Below, piece after piece: positions 8,184 through 15,375 of a DNA stretch of 64,000 bases. This DNA comes from Candidatus Eisenbacteria bacterium. Its GTDB lineage: Bacteria; Desulfobacterota; Binatia; DP-6. Numbering within the stretch: the first letter of the stretch is position 1; the number at the start of each line of letters is the position of its first letter. A program made the translations under genes and the position numbers. Under the pieces are notes generated by a model. That model made no database searches, was not told the DNA's origin, and was given only the letters and a program-made list of their open reading frames with translations. The stretch is taken from NCBI GenBank assembly GCA_035577985.1, contig DATJZY010000127.1, positions 1 to 64,000 on the forward strand, written 5' to 3'.

Positions 8184-9184
8184 GTCACCCCTCCCCGGAC
8201 ACGCACGTCGGGAACGAGCTGGAGGCCCGTATTGTGCTGCAGCACCGGCAGATCGACGGCGACGTCCGCGCTGAGCGACGTCTCCCAGGTGAAGCTCACG
8301 CCCGGCCCGATGTAGAGGGAGGTGATCGCGGTGTCGTTGGCCTTGTGCCCCTGCTGCGTGTCGTTGCCCTTGGTCTCGCCCGAGAGCACGGCCTGCAGGC
8401 CGAGCGTGTGGTCGTGCTCGAGGAGGAGGTACCAGCCCGGTCCGCCGACCCACGTGAGGTCGTTGGCGTAGCGGTAGTCGAACGCGCCGGTGCTGCGAAT
8501 AGCGTACTGCATGCCGCCGGCGACGAAGGCGCGGTGCCAGTTCCAGAAGATCTGGCCGCCGACGATGCCGTCGTATGATCCGGAGCCGAGCGCGAGGTCG
8601 TGGCCGTGGAGCCCGCCTTCGAACGGCAGAAGATCCGACGGCGTCCGCGCGGCCGCGTACGTACCCATGCGCTGGGCCGCGGACGTCGCGCGCCGCACCG
8701 GTGCGGTCGTGGGCTCGACGAACTCCTCGCCGAGCTCGCTCGGATTCCCGGTCGGGAACTTGATCCCGCCCAGGATCGAGAAGCGCAAGAGGGCGTCGCC
8801 GATGATCGTGCTGTAGGCGAGGAAGTCGCCGAGGAGCGTCATGTCGCCGACGCCGCTCACCGTCCCGCTCTGGAGCTCGTGGTCGTGAATGCGGGTGAAG
8901 CTCCGGTAGATGTAGGGAATGTTCAGCTGGAGCCAGAGCCGGGGCGTGAAGGTGTAGCCGAGCACGAACTGCGTGACGAAGCTATCCATGTGCTCCTTGG
9001 CGGGCAGCGTCACCTCGTGGCCGCCCTGGAGCTCGGTTCCGAAGTAGCTGTACTGCTCCGCGACGCCGAACCAGAAGCCGGGCTGCGCCTCGCGCTGCTC
9101 GGTGGCGGTGTAGACGGCACAGATGTCGCACGCCGCGGCCCGCGCCGCGATGCCGAGTACGATCAAGAAGCAAAGACGAATCAT
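8171..9184 (-). CDS. Outer-membrane beta-barrel protein, transporter-like
   Basis: The 337-residue product has a signal peptide (MIRLCFLIVLGIAARAAA), then CDICAVYTATEQ at the mature N-terminus, then alternating aromatic strands (FWFGVAEQYSYFG, LWLQLNIPYIYRSF, GGQIFWNWHRAFVAGGMQY) and a C-terminal TWRF ending in Phe, as expected for an outer-membrane barrel. A CDIC motif right after the signal peptide and several HEHM/HDHE/HGHD clusters in loops could bind metal. The ATG at 9184 is chosen for the signal peptide; the longer in-frame start at 9298 would bury it. It leads a two-gene unit with family C copy 2, divergent from the family A/B operon, and three operator-like dyads lie between them. 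Confidence 0.75.
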   Translation of the reverse strand: MIRLCFLIVLGIAARAAACDICAVYTATEQREAQPGFWFGVAEQYSYFGTELQGGHEVTLPAKEHMDSFVTQFVLGYTFTPRLWLQLNIPYIYRSFTRIHDHELQSGTVSGVGDMTLLGDFLAYSTIIGDALLRFSILGGIKFPTGNPSELGEEFVEPTTAPVRRATSAAQRMGTYAAARTPSDLLPFEGGLHGHDLALGSGSYDGIVGGQIFWNWHRAFVAGGMQYAIRSTGAFDYRYANDLTWVGGPGWYLLLEHDHTLGLQAVLSGETKGNDTQQGHKANDTAITSLYIGPGVSFTWETSLSADVAVDLPVLQHNTGLQLVPDVRVRGGVTWRF

Positions 9185-9233
9185 CGGGCGGGAAGATGTC
9201 CCCCCGCTTATCCGGACGTCGCACCCGCCACAA

Positions 9234-9250
9234 CGCGACCGATTGCCGCA
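9234..9250. promoter_or_regulatory. RegA/PrrA-type operator, site 3
   Basis: CGCGACCGATTGCCGCA keeps both half-sites and the 5-bp spacer. It lies 50 bp upstream of the barrel gene (start 9184, minus strand). Confidence 0.5.
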
Positions 9251-9290
9251 CGCGCCACTGGAGCCGCCAATCGGCACCGCGATCGGGGGG

Positions 9291-9307
9291 TGCGACAACG
9301 TGACGCA
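9291..9307. promoter_or_regulatory. RegA/PrrA-type operator, site 4
   Basis: TGCGACAACGTGACGCA is a near-perfect dyad matching site 1 at 15 of 17 positions. It is in the middle of the divergent promoter region between 9184 and 9380. Confidence 0.6.
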
Positions 9308-9333
9308 CCCTGGCGATCCTTGATTCGACCGGG

Positions 9334-9350
9334 CGCGACAATCGGTCGCA
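9334..9350. promoter_or_regulatory. RegA/PrrA-type operator, site 5
   Basis: CGCGACAATCGGTCGCA is a dyad of GCGAC/GTCGC with a 5-bp spacer. It ends 30 bp before the family A gene starting at 9380. Confidence 0.6.
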
Positions 9351-9379
9351 TTCCCGGATGGGGACCTGCGCGATACGGG

Positions 9380-10603
9380 GTGAGGGTGTTTGCCCGCGTG
9401 CTGCTCGGCCTACTGGTCGCGACGATGGCGCGCGAGGCCGGTGCGCACGAGCACATGATGATCGCCTCCGACGCCCCGGGCGGGGGCGCCCTCGCCCTCG
9501 AGTACGACTTCGCTCGCCGCTTCCCCGTCCTGCCCACCGCCACCCCCGGTGTGTTCGAGGGCGACGATCCGGCGTTCGCGGCCCTGCTCGCGGACGATCC
9601 CGCAAACGGCTTCTACCGCGTCACCGACGGCACCAAGGTGACGCTCTTTCTCGTGGACGTCGACCCCGCCGTGAGCCTCACCATCGAAGACAAGACGCTC
9701 GACGCACCAGGGGACCGCGTCGTCATCGGGAACATGCCCTTCCTGCACGTCCACGTGACGTGGACGCTCGCCGTTCCACCCGGCACGATCGGCGAGTTCC
9801 CGGTCTCCTTGCAGATCCGGGGCCGCGACTACGACGACTCGCCCGTCTACGTCGGGTGGGTGTCGAACGTCCCGACCACGACGACCACGACCGAGCCCGA
9901 GCCGACGACGAGCTCGACCAGCGTGCCCACGACGACGACCTCGACGACGAGCGGACCGGGGGCCACCACGACGACGACCTCGACCTCGACGAGCTCGCCC
10001 ACCTCGACGACGACGAGCACGTCGACCACGACATCGACGAGCTCGACGACCACGCCCGCCGCCTCTACCTCCACCACGACCAGCTCGTCGTCGACCACGA
10101 TCGCACCGGCGTTCACGGACGAGCCACTGCCGGGAACGTCCCTGGCGATCGCCGACAAACCCGCCGTCACGGCTCGCCGAACCTTCACCGCCGTCGCGAA
10201 GACGGCGCCGATCACCCTCGGCGAGGCCGGGGCGGACGACCCGACGACGACGGGCGCCCGGCTCCGGATCGCCGGAGCGACCTTCGACCTCACGTTCGAT
10301 CTGCCGTCGGCGCGCTGGCGGGCGCTGGGTGGTGCCACGCCGAGCGGGTTCGCCTATGCCGACAAGCCGCGTGCGCACGGTCCGGTCACCGCGGTCCAGG
10401 TGAAGCGCGACAAGATCTTCAAGGTGACCGCAAAGGGGCCCGGTCTGGCGCTCGATCTGGCGGCGAGCCCGTACCCAGTCACGGTCGTTCTCACGATCGG
10501 GCACCATCGACACTGTCTGTCGTTTGGGGGCGACGTCCGCTTCCGCGCCGGCCGCTCGTTCAAGGCGACCGACGCACCCGCGCCCGCGACGTGCACGCCA
10601 TGA
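9380..10603 (+). CDS. Exported family A protein, copy 2, with Thr/Ser linker and extra C-terminal domain
   Basis: The 407-residue product starts at a GTG (9380; a second in-frame GTG lies at 9386). The signal peptide ends EAGA, leaving HEHMMIASDAPGG. The family A domain ends with NMPFLHVHVTWTL, so mature His 1, 3, 101 and 103 are kept. A long Thr/Ser-rich linker (about residues 175-250) follows. The C-terminal part of about 155 residues (DKPAVTARRTFTAVAK..., HHRHCLSFGGDVRFR) is absent from copies 1 and 3 and replaces their Cys-rich block and helical tail. Its stop codon overlaps the next ATG (ATGA), so copies 2 and 3 are translationally coupled. Confidence 0.78.
   Translation: MRVFARVLLGLLVATMAREAGAHEHMMIASDAPGGGALALEYDFARRFPVLPTATPGVFEGDDPAFAALLADDPANGFYRVTDGTKVTLFLVDVDPAVSLTIEDKTLDAPGDRVVIGNMPFLHVHVTWTLAVPPGTIGEFPVSLQIRGRDYDDSPVYVGWVSNVPTTTTTTEPEPTTSSTSVPTTTTSTTSGPGATTTTTSTSTSSPTSTTTSTSTTTSTSSTTTPAASTSTTTSSSSTTIAPAFTDEPLPGTSLAIADKPAVTARRTFTAVAKTAPITLGEAGADDPTTTGARLRIAGATFDLTFDLPSARWRALGGATPSGFAYADKPRAHGPVTAVQVKRDKIFKVTAKGPGLALDLAASPYPVTVVLTIGHHRHCLSFGGDVRFRAGRSFKATDAPAPATCTP
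9880..10110 (+). repeat. Low-complexity Thr/Ser codon repeat inside family A copy 2
   Basis: A run of degenerate acgacgacc/tcgacgagc triplets encodes an almost pure Thr/Ser linker. Such linkers separate domains on secreted proteins and change length easily by slippage. Similar shorter runs occur in copies 1 (near 3460-3510) and 3 (near 11090-11160). Confidence 0.8.
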
Positions 10604-11568
10604 GGGCGGCGCCGTGGGCGGTTCTCGTCCTTGCCGTCGCCTCCTCGGCGGGGGCCCACGAGCACATGTACATCGCATCGACTGCATCGGGCTCGGGAAC
10701 GCTCGTTCTGGCTGACTACGACTTCGCCCGCCCTTTCCCCGTGGTCGAGCTTCCGAACGCGCCCGGAACGTCGATCGGCGTCGATCCGTCCTTCGATGCG
10801 TTCGCCGCCGACGACCCGGCGCGCGGCCTCTACCGGATCAAGAACGGACGCAAGATCACGATGCAGATCACGGCGATCGATCCGGACCTGACCGTCGTTT
10901 TCAACGGCAAGACCCTGCAGGCGCCGAACGACCGGGTGGTGATCGGGAGCATGCCGTACCTGCACCAGCATCCCCAGTGGACGCTGACGCTTCCGCCCGG
11001 CACCGTCGGCTCCCGCCACGTGTCGTTTCTCGTGCGAGGCGAGGGCTACCAGCCGTCGCAGGTCTACACGGGCGTCGTGACCAACGTCCCCGACACGACC
11101 AGCACCACGACGACGCTGCCGGACGGCGTCACCACCACGACCACGACCACGCTCCCGCTCGACTGCACGGTCGCGGGCTGTGACGACGGCGACGCGTGCA
11201 CGACGGACGTCTGCGTGGACGGCGCCTGTCGCTTCGATCCGGTCGCAGGCGTCGACGCGGTGCTCTGTCGGCTGGAGGACCTCTCGGCCGCGCTCAACGA
11301 CGTCACGACGACCTCCCGGGCCGGCCGCCGCGCCTTCGTACGGCTCTACCGAGCCGTCGGCAGGGCGCGAGCGAGCGTCCAGGCGGCCGCCGGCGGGCCC
11401 ACGACGCGTCGCCTGCACCACGCGAAGAAGCTCGTGAGTCGCTTGACGCCGCTCGTGGACACGGCCGTGCGCGCCGGGCTCTTCACGGGACCGCGAGCCG
11501 ACGTCCTGCGCGATCTCGCGAGCTCCGCCTACGACCAACTGACCATCTGGAGCGCCTCGCCGGGCTGA
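10600..11568 (+). CDS. Exported family A protein, copy 3
   Basis: The 322-residue product starts at an ATG overlapping the previous stop codon. Its signal peptide (about 19 residues) ends SAGA, leaving HEHMYIASTASGSG. SMPYLHQHPQWTL gives the HxH at mature 103/105, identical in spacing to copy 1. The Thr-rich linker, Cys-rich block (CDDGDACTTDVCVDGAC) and helical tail also match copy 1 closely, so copies 1 and 3 are the nearest relatives. It is followed by family B copy 2, the same A-then-B order as in the first operon but without the CHRD and cytochrome genes. Confidence 0.8.
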   Translation: MRAAPWAVLVLAVASSAGAHEHMYIASTASGSGTLVLADYDFARPFPVVELPNAPGTSIGVDPSFDAFAADDPARGLYRIKNGRKITMQITAIDPDLTVVFNGKTLQAPNDRVVIGSMPYLHQHPQWTLTLPPGTVGSRHVSFLVRGEGYQPSQVYTGVVTNVPDTTSTTTTLPDGVTTTTTTTLPLDCTVAGCDDGDACTTDVCVDGACRFDPVAGVDAVLCRLEDLSAALNDVTTTSRAGRRAFVRLYRAVGRARASVQAAAGGPTTRRLHHAKKLVSRLTPLVDTAVRAGLFTGPRADVLRDLASSAYDQLTIWSASPG

Positions 11569-11618
11569 GGACCGCGCGCGCCGCTCGCGTTCAACGTACA
11601 CCAACGAAGGAGGAAGGA

Positions 11619-12170
11619 ATGAAGCGTATCACCCCCGCCCTCGCGATCGCCGCGGCGATCGCCTTCAACAGCGTCCCCGCGGACGCCCACGAGTTCCCGA
11701 CCAAGGCGAAGCAGTTGAAGTCGAGCCTGGTCCAGAACTACGCCCCGTGCCTGGCTCCCGACACGGCGACGAACGGCGGGACGCCGGCCTGCGGCGGCGA
11801 GCCCGATCCCGTCGACACGCAGTGCACGTTCGCGTCGAAGAGCCAGGGCTCGCTCACCGTCGCGATCAGCAAGACCGATCTCAAGGTGAAAGCGAGCCTC
11901 AAGGGTCTCTCCCCGGCGTGCGACGGCGAGACGCTCACCATCGCGCTCGGCGTGCGCACCACGACCGACGATTGCCCGGGCGGTCACTGCACCGTCATCG
12001 ATCAGGAGGTCACGGGCGGCACGTGCACCGTCGCGGGCGGCAAGTGCTCGATCTCGACCGCCATCCCGAGCGGCTACTCGGCGGGCGCCGGTAGCGAGAT
12101 GACGATCCTCACCTGCGGGGTCCGGCACGGCGCGCTCGACGCCTTCGCCTGTGGCGTCATGGTGCCCTAG
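11619..12170 (+). CDS. Exported family B Cys-rich protein, copy 2
   Basis: The 183-residue product follows a strong ribosome binding site (AAGGAGGAAGG). The signal peptide ends PADA, leaving HEFPTKAKQLKSSLVQNY. It aligns end to end with copy 1 at 5238, with all ten cysteines and the three His positions (residue 1, GGHC, RHG) retained. Function is unknown. It is the last gene of the operon starting at 9380 and converges on regA across a 13-bp inverted repeat. Confidence 0.76.
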   Translation: MKRITPALAIAAAIAFNSVPADAHEFPTKAKQLKSSLVQNYAPCLAPDTATNGGTPACGGEPDPVDTQCTFASKSQGSLTVAISKTDLKVKASLKGLSPACDGETLTIALGVRTTTDDCPGGHCTVIDQEVTGGTCTVAGGKCSISTAIPSGYSAGAGSEMTILTCGVRHGALDAFACGVMVP

Positions 12171-12188
12171 AGGGGCCCCAGGGCGCTC

Positions 12189-12233
12189 GTCGCCGTGCGC
12201 CCCGTTCTCCCCCGGACGGTGGCGCACGGCGAC
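12189..12233. terminator. Inverted repeat between convergent genes, likely bidirectional terminator
   Basis: GTCGCCGTGCGCC at 12189-12201 is perfectly complementary to GGCGCACGGCGAC at 12221-12233 with a 19-nt loop. It lies between the stop codons of family B copy 2 (plus) and regA (minus). No T-tract follows on either strand, so intrinsic termination strength is uncertain. Confidence 0.55.
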
Positions 12234-12244
12234 ACGCGTCGACG

Positions 12245-12796
12245 TCAGCGTCTCGTCGGGAACTTCGCGAGCTTGCGCTGCAGGGATCGGCGGTGCATGC
12301 CGAGTCGCCGCGCCGCCTCAGAGATGTTGCCCCCGCAGTCGGCGAGGACGCGGTTGATGTGCTCCCACTCGACGCGCGCGAGCGAGAGCGGATCGGACGG
12401 TACGTCGGCGATCGGTGTCGCGGGCGCATCGACCCGCGCGAACGCCGCGAGAATCTCGTCTACGTCGGTGGGCTTCGTCAGGTAGTGGGTTGCGCCGAGC
12501 CGGACGGCGTCGAGCGCGGTCGCGATGCTGCCGTAGCTCGTCAGCACGACGATGCGGGAGCCGGGATCGAGTGCGTGCAGCTCGCGCACCACGTCGAGCC
12601 CCGAGGCGTCGGGCAGGCGCAGGTCGACGACGACGTACTCGGGCGAATCGGCGTGCGCGGAAGCGATCGCAGCGCGCCGGTTCGCGGCCTGACGCACCTC
12701 GAAGCCGCGGTCACGAAACGCCCGCGCCAGCCGGACGCGGAAGACCTCGTCGTCGTCTACGAGGAGGATGGTCGGAGGGCTCGCGACCTCGCTCAT
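12245..12796 (-). CDS. regA: RegA/PrrA/ActR-family response regulator
   Basis: The 183-residue product has a receiver domain (TILLVDDDEVF, phospho-acceptor in VVVDLRLPDASG near residue 56, TSYGS and the Lys in TKPT) and a Fis-type DNA-binding helix-turn-helix at the C-terminus (GGNISEAARRLGMHRRSLQRKL), the conserved RegA/PrrA signature. RegA-type regulators control redox-, oxygen- and energy-linked genes. Its ATG overlaps the last bases of regB (ATGA). Six copies of a sequence matching the known RegA/PrrA site lie upstream of the exported-protein units around it, so they are the likely local regulon. Confidence 0.92.
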   Translation of the reverse strand: MSEVASPPTILLVDDDEVFRVRLARAFRDRGFEVRQAANRRAAIASAHADSPEYVVVDLRLPDASGLDVVRELHALDPGSRIVVLTSYGSIATALDAVRLGATHYLTKPTDVDEILAAFARVDAPATPIADVPSDPLSLARVEWEHINRVLADCGGNISEAARRLGMHRRSLQRKLAKFPTRR

Positions 12797-14085
12797 GCGG
12801 CGCGTTTCCCGTGGACGAGAACCGCCGTCGGGAGCCGGAGCGCCGCCCGGACGCCGCGCCCCGGCGGCGAGGACAGATCGAGCGATCCGCCAAGCTCCTC
12901 GGCGAGCGTCCGGGCGAGGAACACCCCGAGCCCGAGCCCCCGTCCCGGCCCCTTCGTCGTGAAGAACGGCTCTCCGCAGCGCGCGAGGACGTCGGGCGGC
13001 ATGCCCGGCCCGTCGTCCTCGATCGCGAACTCGAGCGTAGCCGGCCCGAGATCGACCGCGACGCGCACCGCTCCGTCTGGGGTGCTCGCGTCGAGCGCGT
13101 TGTGGACCAGGTTCGCGAGCACCTGGACCAGAGCGCGGCGCGGCACGTTCAGTCGGAGCACCGGACGCGGGAGGGACACGGCGACACGTGACACGTTTCC
13201 GGGCGGCAAGGCGGAGAGGGTGTCGTCGATGAGCGATCGCAGGTCGACCATCGTCGGGGCCTCGCCGGCCGGCCCGCCCGCGTCGCTCGCCAGCAGATCG
13301 AGGATGCGGCGGCAGCGGGAGACCTCGGACCGGATGAGACGCGCGTCGTCGCCGAGGGCGATGGCGCGCGATTCGGGAAGCGTCGCGACCGCTCGCTCGA
13401 GCTCGGTCGCGACGACGGCAATGGTCGCGAGCGGCGTGCCGAGCTCGTGCGCCGCGCCCGCGGCGAGCGTCGTGAGAGAGGCCAGACGCTCCGCACGGCT
13501 CGCCTGCTCCCGCACGCGCGCGAGCTCCGCGTCGCGCCCCTCGATCGCCGCCGAGAGCTGGACCACGAAGTACGCGGTGAGCGCGGCGGCCAGCATGAAC
13601 GCGATCCACATCCCCTGGAGGTGGAGCGACAGCATGCCGCCGTCATGGGCGTGCATGGGCGCGATGGCGGGGAATGGAACCGCCAGGAAGAGCGCGCCGT
13701 AGCACGCGACGGCGAGCCCGGCGAGCGCCCAGGTCCATGCCGCGCCGAGCACCACCGCCGCGAGCGTGATGTGGACCAGGTAGAGGATGCTGAACGGGTT
13801 GAGGGGACCGCCGGTGGCCTGGAGGAGTCCCGTCAGGAGCACGGTGTCGAGCGCGAGCACGGCGCCGCACAACGGGCGCGTAGCCACGTGCCCCCGCGCG
13901 AGCCACACGGCGAGCGCGAGGTTGCTGGCAGCCCCCGCGGCGATGATGGACAGCACTCGCGCGAGCGGCATGGGCTCCGCGAACTGATGGACGACGGCGA
14001 CGGCGGCGAGCTGACCGGCCGCCGCGCCCCAGCGCAGACGGGTGAGCCATGGAAGGCCCACCGCAGTTCGATCGGTGACGTGCAT
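12793..14085 (-). CDS. regB: RegB/PrrB/ActS-family redox sensor histidine kinase
   Basis: The 430-residue product has six membrane segments in the first 165 residues, with GGPLNPFSILYLVHI in the loop region. This matches the GGxxNPF quinone-sensing motif of RegB. The H-box is GAAHELGTPLATI (His near residue 213) and a cysteine in the dimerisation helix (RCRRILDLL) corresponds to the redox-active RegB Cys. The ATPase motifs follow (NLVHNALDAS, DDGPGMP, GLGLGVFL). RegB senses quinone redox state and phosphorylates RegA. The ATG at 14085 was chosen over one at 14118 because the shorter start matches the family N-terminus. A degenerate operator-like sequence (14101-14117) sits just upstream, hinting at autoregulation. 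Confidence 0.92.
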   Translation of the reverse strand: MHVTDRTAVGLPWLTRLRWGAAAGQLAAVAVVHQFAEPMPLARVLSIIAAGAASNLALAVWLARGHVATRPLCGAVLALDTVLLTGLLQATGGPLNPFSILYLVHITLAAVVLGAAWTWALAGLAVACYGALFLAVPFPAIAPMHAHDGGMLSLHLQGMWIAFMLAAALTAYFVVQLSAAIEGRDAELARVREQASRAERLASLTTLAAGAAHELGTPLATIAVVATELERAVATLPESRAIALGDDARLIRSEVSRCRRILDLLASDAGGPAGEAPTMVDLRSLIDDTLSALPPGNVSRVAVSLPRPVLRLNVPRRALVQVLANLVHNALDASTPDGAVRVAVDLGPATLEFAIEDDGPGMPPDVLARCGEPFFTTKGPGRGLGLGVFLARTLAEELGGSLDLSSPPGRGVRAALRLPTAVLVHGKRAA

Positions 14086-14200
14086 GACGGTTCCCCGAAG
14101 TGCGCCGCGGCTACGCACCGGACGTGCGGAGCAGTCCGGTGCCGACGGACCACACTCGTTGTTCTGGCTGCGTTGAGTGGGAAAAGACGTCGGGTGAGGG

Positions 14201-14608
14201 TCAGCCCGCGCGCCGCGGTGGGGGAACGGGCGGGGCTGGTCCCGGGGCCAGCCGTCCGCCCGTCACGTCACGCGGTCCGGCGACGGCGACGAGCAGCGGC
14301 TCGATGCGACCGTCGTCGGGCGGCAGGGTGACCAGAGCGCCGGTCGCGTCGGCGGGCGTCCGGCCACACCGGGCACCGAACGCGCACTGCGAGCCGTCGC
14401 GGTCGTTGGCGGCCGCCGCTCCGGGACCGTGAGGCGCAGCTCGGTTCCCGTGGTGGCAGCCGAGGCGCCTCGATTCAGTGCGGCCGTGCATCGGGCAACC
14501 GGGCGGACAGCGATCGCAGGAGCCGAGCGGGGTGATCGCACCGGCAGAGGCCAGCGCCAGCACGAGTACGATCGCGCACGCGCGCCGGCCGTCCATGGTC
14601 CCGGCCAT
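14201..14608 (-). CDS. Small Cys/His-rich exported protein
   Basis: The product is about 135 residues. A signal peptide (RRACAIVLVLALASAGA) is followed by CDRCPPGCPMHG and GCHHGN, clusters that look suited to Cu(I) or Zn binding. The remainder is Pro/Ala/Gly-rich without recognisable domains. The start at 14608 has GGAAG at suitable spacing; an ATG at 14596 is also possible. It is divergent from the Csp1-like gene, and an operator-like dyad (14635-14651) ends the shared promoter. Copper handling is suggested by composition and neighbours, not by homology. Confidence 0.55.
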   Translation of the reverse strand: MAGTMDGRRACAIVLVLALASAGAITPLGSCDRCPPGCPMHGRTESRRLGCHHGNRAAPHGPGAAAANDRDGSQCAFGARCGRTPADATGALVTLPPDDGRIEPLLVAVAGPRDVTGGRLAPGPAPPVPPPRRAG

Positions 14609-14634
14609 ACCACTGCGCTTCCGGCGCGAACAAC

Positions 14635-14651
14635 TGCGACACATCGTCGCA
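14635..14651. promoter_or_regulatory. RegA/PrrA-type operator, site 6
   Basis: TGCGACACATCGTCGCA is a perfect dyad of TGCGAC/GTCGCA with a 5-bp spacer. It lies 27 bp before the Cys/His-rich gene (start 14608) and 100 bp before the Csp1-like gene (start 14751). Confidence 0.62.
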
Positions 14652-14750
14652 GGACGGGCGGCCGTGCCGTGGGTTCCCACCGTCCGAGCGCCCCTGGGTA
14701 AGGTCGCGGGTCCATGCTAACCCGGGCCAGCATCCCGGAAGGAGGACCAC

Positions 14751-15182
14751 ATGAACGTGACACGAAGGACCGTGTTGCTGGCGGCAGCGAGCGCCGTCGT
14801 GGCGCAGGCGGCGAGCCGGGCGCTTGCGGCCGGTGAAGCTCCGGCCGCCGCGCCCGCCGGAGCCCTCGCGGACGCCGCGGGCAAGTGCGTCGTCGTCGGG
14901 GACGCCTGCTTGCAGCATTGCCTCGACCTGCTCGGCAAGGGCGACACTACGCTCGCCGAGTGCGCGCAGAGCGTGCGCCAGATGCTCGCGATCTGCGCCG
15001 CCGTCGGGCCAATCGCCGCCGCCGGCGGCAAATACTTGAAGAGTACGGCCCGCGTCTGCCTGGACGTCTGTACCGACTGCGAGCAGGTCTGTCGCAAGCA
15101 CGAAGCGCATCACGCCGTCTGCAAGGAGTGCGCGGACGCGTGCGCTCGCGTCATCGTCGAGTGCAAGAAGGTCCTCGCGTAG
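14751..15182 (+). CDS. Tat-exported Csp1-like copper storage four-helix bundle
   Basis: The 143-residue product has a twin-arginine signal (TRRTVLLAAASAVVAQ...RALA), then a four-helix bundle with 13 cysteines pointing inward: CVVVGDACLQHC, ECAQSVRQMLAIC, CLDVCTDCEQVC, CKECADACARVIVEC. This is the pattern of the Csp/DUF326 family. Csp1, described in a methanotroph, stores many Cu(I) ions for copper enzymes; the Tat signal makes this protein Csp1-like rather than the cytosolic Csp3 type. A strong AAGGAGG precedes the ATG. It fits the copper theme of the locus and shares its promoter region with a Cys/His-rich gene. Confidence 0.9.
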   Translation: MNVTRRTVLLAAASAVVAQAASRALAAGEAPAAAPAGALADAAGKCVVVGDACLQHCLDLLGKGDTTLAECAQSVRQMLAICAAVGPIAAAGGKYLKSTARVCLDVCTDCEQVCRKHEAHHAVCKECADACARVIVECKKVLA

Positions 15183-15261
15183 TCCACCGCGGCCTTGAAT
15201 GGGCCGGCCCCGGAACTGCCCGGCGGTCGGCATGGCGGTTGCTCTAAGGTCGCGTTGCCAG

Positions 15262-15297
15262 CCCCCCAGGCCCTTTTTCGGCCTCGCTTGGGGGGGT
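15262..15297. other. G/C-rich hairpin downstream of the Csp1-like gene
   Basis: CCCCCCA and TGGGGGG arms enclose an inner GGCC/GGCC pair with an asymmetric bulge. It lies between the stop at 15182 and the kinase start at 15376, where a terminator is expected. No T-tract follows the stem, so termination is only possible. Confidence 0.4.
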
Positions 15298-15375
15298 GGG
15301 CGCGGCATTTGGACGACGACCGTGACTAATTCGTCGGTGAGCATCACCCCCGGGACGCTAGCCCACAGCCGCCCC

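Noticed and set aside
9880-10110. CRISPR-like or tandem DNA repeat
   Set aside because: The repetition is codon-level Thr/Ser low complexity within an intact reading frame; there are no spacers.
12225-12242. GCGAC-ACGC-GTCGA near the end of regA as an operator
   Set aside because: The spacer is four bases and the right half-site is imperfect. It lies in the terminator region, not before a gene.
14101-14117. TGCGCCGCGGCTACGCA upstream of regB as a seventh RegA site
   Set aside because: Spacing is right, but both half-sites carry a mismatch, and TGCG-N9-CGCA is expected now and then by chance in such GC-rich DNA. Kept only as a hint of autoregulation.
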